A stretch of DNA of 64,000 nt, taken from Morella rubra. Taxonomy: Eukaryota; Streptophyta; Magnoliopsida; Fagales; Myricaceae. The stretch spans positions 31,398,637-31,462,636 of the forward strand of contig CM025855.1 in assembly GCA_003952965.2 (NCBI GenBank), in the 5' to 3' direction. Positions 24,442 to 37,239 of this stretch are shown here, piece after piece. The notes below the pieces were generated by a model, which did not search any database, was not told the DNA's origin, and saw nothing but the letters and a program-made list of their open reading frames with translations. The number at the start of each line of letters is the position of its first letter. Within the stretch, counting starts at the first letter, position 1. The translations under genes and the position numbers were made by a program.

Positions 24442-27400
24442 GGGTGTCGATTGTTTGCTTTGGGGAAGTATAAGCTCGGCTCTCAACTGATCTTGAAGTA
24501 TAACTCTTAGCCCACAATGTCTTTATAAGACCCTAACGGTAAATGGGCTACTGATCCATGGTTTTGGTCCATTGGGTGGCTGCCGGTAGCAGTCAGTTTC
24601 TGAAGGGCCCATTTGTTCCTATAGAGCCCATGCAAGTTTTGGTTTGTGTCCTTGGGATCTTCCAAATAACCAATACATTTTTCTGCCCGCTATTAATCTC
24701 GTTTGAATTTCGAAACATTCTCCTTATCCCACAAGCACAAATCCGAAATATGTATATTAGTTCTCGAAGTACTCCAAAGACTCGAGTAAATCAAGAAGGT
24801 GGTAAGACTCTTGCATAGTTTCCCAACATTTTAAATTTTCTTATTATTTGAGTTTTGGTTGCTAATGTGACATGTTCTTCCCGTTAATAACTTCTAAAGG
24901 GCACATACTAGATTCTTGAATGTAATGGGCTATTTTTTTAATTTATCTTTCTCATCAGCCACTTCATATGTATTGCTTCTATAGTTAGAGACAACTGGCA
25001 CTTCGGAAAAAAAAAAATAAAAAAAGAGGTCAACCGACGTTTTTTTTTTTGTGTTACAGGAATGGACAAAATGTCCCTTTCAACGAACAGAGAGACAGAT
25101 AAAGGATTGGGAAGAAACAATGAATCCTAAGCAATTTAGGGTTTAAGAGGTTTCCTTGCACTCGAATCTCCTCTGTGTACATTGTTGGAGGTTATCTATC
25201 TCTAAAACATAGCCCGAGCTGTCGTCTAGAGTCAAAGAATGTTACTGAGGTTGGTGCAGAAAGTCAGAACTTAAATAGTATATAGTTTAATTATTGTGTT
25301 TATTTATTTTTAAATTATACTATTTTAAAAAAAAATTGTTAAGAATGCTAATTTTAAGAAAATAGTAAGATTTCCTGAGTTTTAAAATCTGTTATTCTAA
25401 TCATATCCTCCGTTCTTTACCATCTAAATCTCTCTAAACGTAGTTCTTTCCTTATCGGACAAGTAGCTCAACTATTGATTATGATAATAAAAACAATTAT
25501 AAAGAAGGCAGACAAGGAGACATGATGAACAAGATGACATAAGTATTGTAAAGTACTAGATTCAACCTTATCTTTCTACGTGGAAGAAACCAATCATGCC
25601 CAGATGCCGTTCTATGTTAAACCGAAGAAACCAGCGTCAAATTCGAGTCGTGTTGAAGGAGCGCAAGATTAGCCAATCAAAGCTCTTGTGTTGTGCCTAT
25701 GCGGGCCCCATTCGCTTCTCAACCATTAAAAGTAGCGTCTGTTTCTCAAAATTTTGAAGTATATTTTTAAAATTTTAAAGATGTTTTTAAATATTAAAAT
25801 TTATTAAAATTGTGAAAATTTTAGATGGTGTAAATAAATATAGGAAATTTTAGAATGTGTTTGACAATTTCTTTACACTTCCTTTTATTAAATTATTTTT
25901 TATTATTTTTTGTATTTTTATAAGGTTATCCTAAGCTGAAGTCAATGGCCGGTGATATCGCTAAATCTTCGATGAAGATTCAATACTTATTCGAATTAAT
26001 TTTAAAATACGTACAGGAGAAGAATTATTCCATCCAATAAAAAATGCTCGAGCATTGTATGCCGACCCAATTGAGCCTATCCACGAGCATCCTTTTTTGT
26101 CCTGAGCACCTAAGGCATCCACCAGTTTACAATTCAAACTCTTCGACATCCTTGAACAACCTCGTTTCATTCAATTCTTATGTTGTCCCTTTTTTTCTTT
26201 TTTTAGGGAATCAAGTTTTGGTGTATCATCATGCATGGTTTAAATGCGTACGGTGATGTTTGGTGAAAAAGTCAGAATTTTGATAATTGACAAGCACAAA
26301 TTTTAAATTCGTTGAAAGTTTGAACTTTTACAGGAATCAGTAAAAAAAAGGGTAAAAAGATTAAGAAATATTCGATTGTAGAATGTATTTTAATTACCAC
26401 GATGATTTAAATGCTTAAGGTAAATTTGGTAAAAAAATTCGACGGTGAAAAATTTTAAGAATTTGTAAAAGGATTGTGAAAAAAGTTGAATAATATTTTG
26501 ATTGTAGAATGGTTTTTATTGAAATTTGTTAAAAAGTAAAGAAAAATAAAATTTGATAGAATTTTTTAATTAAAAAAGTAATAGAATTTATTAAAAAATT
26601 ATGAAGAGAAAGATTTAATATAATTTTTTTAATAAAAAAAATATATTAGAATTGATGAAAGATTCAATAAACATTTTGATACCGCAACATCACCCTATAA
26701 TAAGTGGTAATCGAAATCTTATCCCTCCCAGAAAGAAAAAGGTCAAAGCAACATGCAAGGACGGTGCTTCACAATGTACAAACAGAGCTCGAAACTATTC
26801 GAAAAGTGGAAACCAAACCATCCTCGTAATCACCGTCGACAGTAAAGCAATGGAATCACGCTGATATTCTCGCGTTGCTTTAACTAAACTAAGTGCCCAA
26901 ACAGTGGCTAAAGTTGGATGTTTCGAAAACTAGTAGATTCCTCGTTTGTTGCCTTGTTTGTGCTCGGAAGACGAAACTAACGGATCCATTTAACTCAGCT
27001 CCACAAACCACACCCAGTGTGAACACATGGATCTGTGACGCCAACTAAATTATCCTGTGAGCGGAGCCAAAATTTGGTCATACTGGCGTGAAAGAGACTC
27101 AAATCCATTATGCTCTGCTAGGCAATCGTAACCATTGAAAGCCTCATTTTTCGAACGCTTTTATAAAGTGTGAGCAGTTTTATGTCTAAAGATCGGTTTT
27201 GCAGGGGCGAAAGAACACTTCAAAGAGCAGTTTCTCTTTAGAGAACAGCCAGCTGGTTTTGTACACATCCGCGCTTGAAAATATTTATTGCTAGCGCTTA
27301 AAAAGTCTCCTTCCATTTGTGAGTCGGCACTTTTAAAATTAATATTTGGAGTGGAAGATAATTTCAATTACATATTTTTATATATCCGGGACAAGTTTAG

Positions 27401-27804
27401 GGTGTAAATTTGTTTAAAATGATTTTTCGCTGACTTTTGTAATAATTTTTATATTTTGAGTCAATTTTAATATACATAAAATACATGTTTTTTTCTTCTT
27501 ATTTTTTAACAACTTTTATTAATTTTTTTATTTAAAATTATATCAAATCCTCTTTCCTTATTTTAAAAAATTATAATAAAAATCATTTTACATTCAAATA
27601 TTTTTAAATTTTTTCCTCAATTTTTTTACTAACTCTAAAAAAAACTCTATTTTTTTTTTAATACTAACTCAAAATTCTTAAAGATTTTTGTTTCATAAAC
27701 ATCGGTTTAAATGTTTTAAACGAATACGAACCCTGATCCGATCACCTTCGAAAAGAGAGGAAAATCGAAGCGTCAATCTTTATTAAATAGTATACTTATT
27801 TTCC
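24442..27804. other. AT-rich intergenic, inner left arm
   Basis: The first hundred bases are the likely promoter and leader of the SWSAP1-like gene. The rest is AT-rich, with long tracts of aaaatttt-type sequence at about 25740-25930, 26260-26690 and 27370-27720 that look like degraded MITEs. Open frames here (for example 26044-26256, 27161-27367) show no recognisable domain. No gene supported. Confidence 0.5.
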
Positions 27805-28051
27805 TACACCATCAAAAACAGTGCATAATTGCATTGATCTACCAACCTGAATCAACCGAAAAATCCTTCCAATTCCTGGAATTCCTTGAAAAATTTTTAC
27901 CGGCCACCGGAAAACTCGAAGACGTCATTTCTCAAAGAAATTCTCAACACAGGCCCCTCCTCCTCAGCAACCGATCAATGTTCATCAACAAACACTCCAA
28001 ATCGCATTAATGGTTAAAAACAGTACAAATAGTAGTAATTTTAAGGCAGAC

Positions 28052-28181
28052 CTGAAGCAGCAGAGACTGTAAAATCTCCTCGATTCAAGAACCAGTTTTG
28101 TGATCTCTTTCGCTCATCGTCTCCGTCCTTTTTCTCTGTCTCCTCTGCGACTGTCTCTGCTGTGTCACTGCTCGCTGCCAT
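28052..28181 (-). CDS. 5' exon of an unrecognised gene, truncated
   Basis: From an ATG at 28181 the minus strand reads MAASSDTAETVAEE, an acidic and serine-rich start, then a charged stretch with EKKDGDDERKRSQNW, and ends FTVSAASG at a good donor (cag, then gtctgc). The CT repeat just upstream (28262-28280) and the alanine-serine-rich start suit a genuine plant first exon. No second exon is seen before the sequence turns into the left arm at 27804, so the rest of the gene is missing, or lies beyond a very long intron in duplicated DNA. Function unknown. Confidence 0.4.
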
Positions 28182-28261
28182 TACTATTCGTACTTCTTTG
28201 GAGAGCACCACAACTTTATTCACACTCTTTTCGTTTTCTGTTTTTTGAGCGAGTGTGACCG

Positions 28262-28280
28262 TCTCTCTCTCTCTCTCTCT
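28262..28280 (+). repeat. (CT)n microsatellite
   Basis: A CT run 80 bases upstream of the ATG at 28181. On the coding (minus) strand it reads as GA, a common feature of plant 5' leaders and core promoters. Confidence 0.85.
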
Positions 28281-28644
28281 GCGGGTTGAATAATATTTTG
28301 TCTTTTCGACTCCTTTTAGTAATGGGATGGAATTATTGTCCTACCTTGGGCAACCGGTTACTGTGGTATACTGACCGCTTTGTCCTCTAGTTAACCGGCA
28401 AACGGGGATGATAAATCTGACTCTTCAGGGCTCGCCTTAACGTCGTTACCGATTTCGTTGTAGGTGTCGAGTATCTGTTGGCTAGCACCAGACGACGTTT
28501 GTCTTTGGCTGAACGAAACGTTGTTCCGATTTCGGAAAGAGGTTTTGTCTTGTTACTGACAGGCAGGAATTGAGGAAGGATTTAATAAAGAAGATAAAAT
28601 CACCGGTTGGTAGATCACCCGCCAATTAAATCCGCCCTTTGCGT

Positions 28645-31600
28645 GGAAAATAAGTATACTATTTAATAAAGATTGACGCTTCGATTTTCCTCTCTTTTCG
28701 AAGGTGATCGGATCAGGGTTCGTATTCGTTTAAAACATTTAAACCGATGTTTATGAAACAAAAATCTTTAAGAATTTTGAGTTAGTATTAAAAAAAAAAT
28801 AGAGTTTTTTTTAGAGTTAGTAAAAAAATTGAGGAAAAAATTTAAAAATATTTGAATGTAAAATGATTTTTATTATAATTTTTTAAAATAAGGAAAGAGG
28901 ATTTGATATAATTTTAAATAAAAAAATTAATAAAAGTTGTTAAAAAATAAGAAGAAAAAAACATGTATTTTATGTATATTAAAATTGACTCAAAATATAA
29001 AAATTATTACAAAAGTCAGCGAAAAATCATTTTAAACAAATTTACACCCTAAACTTGTCCCGGATATATAAAAATATGTAATTGAAATTATCTTCCACTC
29101 CAAATATTAATTTTAAAAGTGCCGACTCACAAATGGAAGGAGACTTTTTAAGCGCTAGCAATAAATATTTTCAAGCGCGGATGTGTACAAAACCAGCTGG
29201 CTGTTCTCTAAAGAGAAACTGCTCTTTGAAGTGTTCTTTCGCCCCTGCAAAACCGATCTTTAGACATAAAACTGCTCACACTTTATAAAAGCGTTCGAAA
29301 AATGAGGCTTTCAATGGTTACGATTGCCTAGCAGAGCATAATGGATTTGAGTCTCTTTCACGCCAGTATGACCAAATTTTGGCTCCGCTCACAGGATAAT
29401 TTAGTTGGCGTCACAGATCCATGTGTTCACACTGGGTGTGGTTTGTGGAGCTGAGTTAAATGGATCCGTTAGTTTCGTCTTCCGAGCACAAACAAGGCAA
29501 CAAACGAGGAATCTACTAGTTTTCGAAACATCCAACTTTAGCCACTGTTTGGGCACTTAGTTTAGTTAAAGCAACGCGAGAATATCAGCGTGATTCCATT
29601 GCTTTACTGTCGACGGTGATTACGAGGATGGTTTGGTTTCCACTTTTCGAATAGTTTCGAGCTCTGTTTGTACATTGTGAAGCACCGTCCTTGCATGTTG
29701 CTTTGACCTTTTTCTTTCTGGGAGGGATAAGATTTCGATTACCACTTATTATAGGGTGATGTTGCGGTATCAAAATGTTATTGAATCTTTCATCAATTCT
29801 AATATATTTTTTTTATTAAAAAAAATTATATTAAATCTTTCTCTTCATAATTTTTAATAAATTCTAATTTTTTTTAATTAAAAAATTCTATCAAATTTTA
29901 TTTTTCTTTACTTTTTAACAAATTTCAATAAAAATTATTCTACAATCAAAATATTATTCAACTTTTTTCACAATCCTTTTACAAATTCTTAAAATTTTTC
30001 ACCGTCGAATTTTTTTACCAAATTTACCTTAAGCATTTAAATCATCGTGGTAATTAAAATACATTCTACAATCGAATATTTCTTAATCTTTTTACCCTTT
30101 TTTTTACTGATTCCTGTAAAAGTTCAAACTTTCAACGAATTTAAAATTTGTGCTTGTCAATTATCAAAATTCTGACTTTTTCACCAAACATCACCGTACG
30201 CATTTAAACCATGCATGATGATACACCAAAACTTGATTCCCTAAAAAAAGAAAAAAAGGGACAACATAAGAATTGAATGAAACGAGGTTGTTCAAGGATG
30301 TCGAAGAGTTTGAATTGTAAACTGGTGGATGCCTTAGGTGCTCAGGACAAAAAAGGATGCTCGTGGATAGGCTCAATTGGGTCGGCATACAATGCTCGAG
30401 CATTTTTTATTGGATGGAATAATTCTTCTCCTGTACGTATTTTAAAATTAATTCGAATAAGTATTGAATCTTCATCGAAGATTTAGCGATATCACCGGCC
30501 ATTGACTTCAGCTTAGGATAACCTTATAAAAATACAAAAAAAAAAATAAAAATAATTTAAAAAAAGTGTAAAGAAATTGTCAAACACATTCTAAAATTTT
30601 TTATTTACACCATAAAATTTTCACAAAATTTAATAAATTTTAATATTTAAAACATCTTTAAAATTTTAAAAATATACTTCAAAATTTTGAGAAACAGACG
30701 CTACTTTTAATGGTTGAGAAGCGAATGGGGCCCGCTTAGGCACAACACAAGAGCTTTGATTGGCTAATCTTGCGCTCCTTCAACACGACTCGAATTTGAC
30801 GCTGGTTTCTTCGGTTTAACATAGAACGGCATCTGGGCATGATTGGTTTCTTCCACGTAGAAAGATAAGGTTGAATCTAGTACTTTACAATACTTATGTC
30901 ATCTTGTTCATCATGTCTCCTTGTCTGCCTTCTTTATAATTGTTTTTATTATCATAATCAATAGTTGAGCTACTTGTCCGATAAGGAAAGAACTACGTTT
31001 AGAGAGATTTAGATGGTAAAGAACGGAGGATATGATTAGAATAACAGATTTTAAAACTCAGGAAATCTTACTATTTTCTTAAAATTAGCATTCTTAACAA
31101 TTTTTTTTTAAAATAGTATAATTTAAAAATAAATAAACACAATAATTAAACTATATACTATTTAAGTTCTGACTTTCTGCACCAACCTCAGTAACATTCT
31201 TTGACTCTAGACGACAGCTCGGGCTATGTTTTAGAGATAGATAACCTCCAACAATGTACACAGAGGAGATTCGAGTGCAAGGAAACCTCTTAAACCCTAA
31301 ATTGCTTAGGATTCATTGTTTCTTCCCAATCCTTTATCTGTCTCTCTGTTCGTTGAAAGGGACATTTTGTCCATTCCTGTAACACAAAAAAAAAAACGTC
31401 GGTTGACCTCTTTTTTTATTTTTATTTTTCCGAAGTGCCAGTTGTCTCTAACTATAGCAATACATATGAAGTGGCTGATGAGAAAGATAAATTAAAAAAA
31501 TAGCCCATTACATTCAAGAATCTAGTATGTGCCCTTTAGAAGTTATTAACGGGAAGAACATGTCACATTAGCAACCAAAACTCAAATAATAAGAAAATTT

Positions 31601-31991
31601 AAAATGTTGGGAAACTATGCAAGAGTCTTACCACCTTCTTGATTTACTCGAGTCTTTGGAGTACTTCGAGAACTAATATACATATTTCGGATTTGTGCTT
31701 GTGGGATAAGGAGAATGTTTCGAAATTCAAACGAGATTAATAGCGGGCAGAAAAATGTATTGGTTATTTGGAAGATCCCAAGGACACAAACCAAAACTTG
31801 CATGGGCTCTATAGGAACAAATGGGCCCTTCAGAAACTGACTGCTACCGGCAGCCACCCAATGGACCAAAACCATGGATCAGTAGCCCATTTACCGTTAG
31901 GGTCTTATAAAGACATTGTGGGCTAAGAGTTATACTTCAAGATCAGTTGAGAGCCGAGCTTATACTTCCCCAAAGCAAACAATCGACACCC
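28645..31991. other. AT-rich intergenic, inner right arm
   Basis: Mirror of 24442-27804 with the same AT-rich MITE-like tracts and the same lack of a supported gene. Small indels and base changes relative to the left copy are most frequent in the homopolymer-rich parts (for example around 30540-30660). Confidence 0.5.
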
Positions 31992-33516
31992 ATGGATGTA
32001 CACATACTTCCCCAAACGCCCAACTACCGTGGTCGCTCTGTAGTGCATTCACGCCTGAACAACTCTCAGCAGAACTTCACAAACATGGTTGAGAGTTTCT
32101 TCTCACTGAGGCGAACGGACCTTCTGACCACAACCAGTCCGATCCAATTGTGCTTCTATCCGGCCCTCCTTCCTGGTAAGCGCTCTCTCTCTCTCTCAAC
32201 GTCTGGTCTTACAATTTTCCGTTATAATCTGTACATTTTCAGCGGAAAGACCTCGTTGCTATTCCAATTCGCATTCAACTCCGCGTTAGATAAAAACAGC
32301 AAAGTGGTTTTCATATGCAGCCGGCGCAAGTTGGAAAGCAAACCTCCCTATCTCTCCCAGGTACCTCTCTCTTCCTCTCCCAAAAACACGCAGACACACA
32401 TTGCCTTCGTATACTTCTAAAATGTGAGCTGTATTCTTATCTCTAATGCAACACCCGCACTTCAGGGGATTGATCCGTCCTCGGATACCTTTGAGCGAAT
32501 ACAAATGAAGTAAGTAAACCCTGTAGAAAATAAAACTACTGAAAGCTTATAGTGATCATATCTGACATCTTTGAAAGATACGTGAATGACGATGAAGGAA
32601 TTAAAAGTTACTTTGCCGCATTCCACCTGTATGATACATTTCCTACCGCAGTTGTCGTCGATGATTTTGGAGACTTCTTCGAGGAAAGGTATTCTGGTTA
32701 TCATAACATATTTTCTTATCGTATATGAACTGTTATTTCTGTACATTTTATGCACCATTTAGTTGGCTGTATTTCTGGAAGAATAGACATGCGAATGTGA
32801 TTAATAATGATGAGTAAGTGGTCGGCGTATCGTGCTGGTGTTGTGAAGCATTATGTTAAGGCCTAATTTAGAGACTATTATGTGTTATGTGACAGAACGT
32901 AGAATTTATATCCATTTTTACTATCTTTTGCTATTCACCAACATTTTCCTGAAATTCTCAAAGGAGCTGCCGGGAGAGATATAATAATCCTCGAGGAAGA
33001 CACTTGGCAATGGTTCGGACTCTAGCTTTATGTCACAATGCACTTATTCATGCAAAGTGAGTGACAAGGTGACCGTTGTTAAATTGTTTATCTAAAAAGT
33101 TTCTTTTATGTCAAGTAGTAACAAGATTTTTCTCTTGTATGGTAGTAAGACAGGGCCTTGCAAGCTTCTCTTGTCAGATACGCACCTTGGAGACTCCCCG
33201 AGATTGCTCTTTATATATAAGAGATGGGTTCCAACCATTTTCACAATCAAAGGTTGGTTTAGGTCACAAATCATTGTGGGTTTTGAAAACTGATTGTCTG
33301 TTTATCTCTATGCACTTCGTAGTGTTGTCTGGATCCTAATTGCAATCTTACATGATTGTGTCGGGATTTCTTGCTGCAGGAGATGGCTTGGGATCTTTTC
33401 TTCTGAAAAGTTACAGTACTGGGAGCGGCAGCTCTGAGAGGATCAGAACTGCAAAGTATTCCATAGCTCTACAGTATTTGAATTTGGAGGGGATAACAGA
33501 AGACGGTGACCGGTAA
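31992..33516 (+). pseudogene. SWSAP1-like P-loop ATPase, right copy with frameshift
   Basis: Exons mirror the left gene: 31992-32175, 32243-32360, 32466-32509, 32578-32688, 32964-33056, 33116-33252 and 33380-33516. One t is missing near 32123, where the left arm reads ccttcttgacc and this copy ccttctgacc. The frame shifts about a dozen codons before the Walker A motif, so no ATPase domain would be made from the ATG at 31992. All splice sites and the rest of the coding sequence match the left copy, so this is a very recent lesion or a base-calling error. A later in-frame ATG after the shift would lack Walker A. Confidence 0.7.
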
Positions 33517-36500
33517 AGTCCTTGGAAATGTAGTTCTTAAATTATTCTATTCTGAACGAATTAAAGTGTATGATTCTACCATGTTGCTATACTCTTCTAG
33601 CTTCTCTGTCACAGAGTAAATTCCAATTCTGTGGAAGTACTTAAAAGTTTTAGGATATTCATTTCTTATGGTATATTATGTGTCTCAGTATTTCAGAGTG
33701 CGATTGATTGATCAGCTGTCCGTAGGGAAGAAATTGTAGAATCAGGTCCCCATGACTTTTTTTTTAATTTATTTTTACCACCACGATGCTATTTTCTTAG
33801 CTTTTCCCATCGACACAATTTTCACTATTTCACCGTGCATCTATAACGGGGTAGTGTAAACTTTAATTTCTGTGATGCCTTTATGGAAACGGTGGTCAGG
33901 TCCTGCCCTTTGTTTATCTGTGGTTTATCTGTTGGATATTTCAGTCAAGTCCTATCCGATACCGTGAAAATAGTCCTTTAAGATGGTCACGAGCCTCTCC
34001 TAGGTGTACCCTGTAGCCAGCCTGATGTAATTTGTCAATTACCAGTTTCTGTTCAAATTTTGCCATTGCAAATCAATATCGTTCTAGTTGTCTTTGGCCC
34101 ATTGTACTGACAAGAATCACGATCAATACAGCCTGAAGAAGTCCTGGCTGTGTTGTTCCTCTGAAGCCACGAAGTAATGTTGGATAGCCTTAAAAGGCCA
34201 AGGAGCTATAATCACCCACCGTAGGGTCGTATGCCACCGTAGGTACTCTGGTTGGGGGACATTGGAAATTCTGTGTCTTGGCACGGACCTACATGCTGTT
34301 CAGTGGGTGTTACGGGAAGCAATGTACAAAGTCGCCTACAATTTTGGTAGGTTATGTGAGGTTGGTTCTCACTCGAGAATAGTGGGTTGCAAACCTTCAA
34401 ATATATCCAATCAGGTTGGCCAGTGGCTTCAGGCTTGAATAATAAGGTCTCAAGATTTTGGCATTGTACGGGGTTCAATTTGACCAAGAGACGGGGCTGA
34501 CAAGTGGGTGAACCATTGGAAGGAAAGAAGCTAAATCGCTTAACCAAAACTGTACTTCTGTTCTTTTGGAGGTACTTAAAGGACAATGATCTTGAAGATT
34601 ACCCACCTGTAGTCCTAGCTTATATCATGGAACCCAAACTGGAGAGGAGAAAGAAGAAGAGGAAGAATCGACCGAAATAATGAGGCGATGCGAAAATTTT
34701 ATAATACTTTGTGGCAATTTGGAGATTTGGACCCACACAATTCCAACTCTAGGACGCCCTTTAAAGTTAATTCCTAAAATTTAGTGATATGTTTGGTCTG
34801 TTCTTGGATAATAACAAAACGGCTATCCATTTTTTTTTTTTTGTCTCCGTCATGATTTTTTACAATTTTTTATTCTGATTATATAGTACAATTTCGAAAA
34901 AGATAAAAACAACACTAAGTAAATGTTGTAAAGCCCATATTGACTGAAATTTTATATGAAATTGAATATTGTAGTACTTACATATTATATCGTGTCTCTT
35001 CTAATTTTACAGTGTAATTTGTGCACAAAATTGTAGAAGATGTTGATCATTACAATTAAATTCAGCCGCATGTACAGAAACAGAAATTGAAGAAAGAAGA
35101 AGAGAAAAAATAGAAATCGACCGTAGCTAGAATAACTTTACCAAAGGCTTATTATTAGGCTTTATAAGCTCTACGTCTCTTGAAGAACTAATGCCTTTTT
35201 AAAAATGATGTGTATATTAGTCGAATAAATCCACTCCTTTGACCATCTATAAAGATCGCATCCCTTTCCCCTTGCCTCAAATTAGCCGAAGAAAAAAGGC
35301 ATACATCAGAAAGATACGACCATAATGTGTAGACTAACTCAAAAATCTCCAAATTTTGTGAGAAGAGATTTTCCTGTTAAACCTTTACCTTTGGTGGCCT
35401 GTGATATTCGTATCCCTTAAAAAGTACTTTTAAGGAACAATACTTTTTTTTTTTTTTTTTGTAAATATATATATAAATGAACTTTTCAATGCATGTTTTT
35501 TCTGACCCTAACATGGTTTTACTAGAAACATAACATTTGGGTTAAGTTAAACATGCTTAATATTGTACTTTTATATTCTCGGCCGCATTTAATAGTGTTT
35601 GGGAAGTTAAAATTTTACTTTTATTAAACACACTTTAAAATTTTACCTTTACTTTTATCATTCATTCACCAATTCCAATACACTTTTTTAACACCAACAT
35701 AAAATTTTAACAAAATTTTACTAAAATTTTATACCCAAACACTATGTTGCTATGTTGCTGCTGCCTGTCAAAGCTTAGGGAGGGTTGGGTTTACTGTACA
35801 ACGCTCAATTCTAGTATGACAGTATCCACACTCTTCCGACGAGGGAAGTGGGTGGTCTACATTATAACCAATCTCTCTGTTTTCTACTATTTTGGAAAAT
35901 CAATGGATCGGTTCATAACTCTATTAAGTTTCCCATTATTAATCTATTAGTTTCTTTGGGTTGGGTGGGGGGCGGGAACTAGACTGCGTGTCTGCGACCG
36001 CGTATGCAAGGGCATGGCACTTCAGGTGAGGTGAGCAATCACATTCACAGCTGTAAGGGGGCAACTGACAGTTAATTTTTGCTCCCCCCACATTTCTTTT
36101 AACTCAAACTTTTGGAGCATGCCACTTTTGGTCCCAGTTGCATGACCTCTCTCAGTACTCTCAGCCAGTCGGCACCCCCACCATATGCCTTTTTCCAGAC
36201 TTTTCATGCTCCCTAGGCATGTACACCGCATGAGGATACATTTTGTCACACTTTAGGCAAGACAAACTATGGCATCGGTTCTTTTTCGCTCTTTCAGAAA
36301 GAGAAACTCACTGCCAAATGAAAAAAACAAAAATCAGAACTCCGAAGACAATATGAACGCTTTGAGAAGGTCTTTTGTTAACACTTAAATAAGGATCTTT
36401 CAGCCTGGTCATTTGAAATTACAGCAAAAAGCTACAGGAGTTTTTAGCTTGATCCATTGTCCGAAATCTCTTTATATTGACATCTATATTACCTGCTATG

Positions 36501-37239
36501 AAGAAAGCCCAATCTGCAGAACAAGTAAATGATACAAATGCTGCAACTTTTAAATGTTGGTATCTGATACAAAAGCTAGAAAAATCTCGCACCAAAGCAG
36601 AAAAGCTGTCTCCAACATGCAACAAATTATTGTACTGGATCTAATAGCTAGGGGAACCAAATACCAATGAAGTAAATTCCAGTGTGACACAACATCATAT
36701 AGATCTAAGAGCTGCCCACCAACAGGGCATAAACAGATTCCTTGCTGAGTTGGTCCTAATTGAGTGGATAAAGCAAAAGGCAGAAATAAAGAGAATGGCC
36801 TAATTTTAAGTTAAAAGGACCCGTCTTTCCAAAAAAGTATTGTCCAATAAAGACAGCTGAATAAACCCCACCATCATCAAGAATGTAAAAGCATAATAAT
36901 GCAAATGTCCCCGCATAATATCTGATCAAATAGTCCTCCTCCTGTTCACCCATTTTCTTGCATACCAGCTTCCTCACTAATAAATGTCAGTTATGTACAG
37001 ACCTCCATATGCTAAGATTAAAAAAAATTCATACAGATTTGAAGGGAAAGAAAAAAACCAAGAAGCTAAAACAATGGAATATGCAGTAATCACAACCACC
37101 ACAATCATAATATTTTGCAGATGGTAAAGGGGATTAATCCGCATGGATTGCAGACCAGAACGCTTAAAGCAAAAATTCCCAATAATCCCATTACCAAAAA
37201 TCTACAGAATCTCAAGATTATTGTTTACTTACATTTCCT
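33517..37239. other. Intergenic between right SWSAP1-like and CORYNE genes
   Basis: Mirror of 19193-22915, with the right copy of the short MITE (35592-35745), a poly-T tract near 35445 and no supported gene. Confidence 0.55.
35592..35745. mobile_element. Short MITE with atagtgtttggg termini (right)
   Basis: Right-arm copy of the element at 20686-20837, two bases longer, with the same termini. It was present before the arms were duplicated or, if the arms are alleles, is shared by both haplotypes. Confidence 0.65.

Larger units (their letters stand above)
1..27804 (+). repeat. Left arm of a giant inverted repeat
   Basis: This whole stretch is present again in reverse complement at 28645-56307. 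Matching landmarks give nearly constant coordinate sums: 56308 at the outer edge, 56323 over the first ArfGAP exons, 56420 just after its damaged exon, 56432 over the CORYNE gene, and 56449 at the inner edge. The drift therefore comes from small indels plus one event of about 97 bp. The inner edge is at 27804, where the shared sequence ending in ttattttcc stops. Base 1 is still inside the repeat, so the arm may extend beyond the window. Every gene in this arm has a mirror copy in the other. Confidence 0.97.
27805..28644. other. Unique spacer at the palindrome centre
   Basis: These 840 bases have no long inverted counterpart and separate the two arms. They contain the first exon of an unrecognised minus-strand gene (28052-28181), its likely CT-rich leader (28262-28280) and promoter sequence towards 28600. 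A 13-bp inverted match, tgatctaccaacc at 27835-27847 and its complement at 28605-28617, sits about 30 bases inside each arm edge. The arms may therefore once have extended slightly further. Confidence 0.8.

Noticed and set aside
24558-24818. 86-codon ATG frame upstream of the SWSAP1-like gene
   Set aside because: No recognisable motif, no intron or promoter support, and composition like surrounding intergenic DNA.
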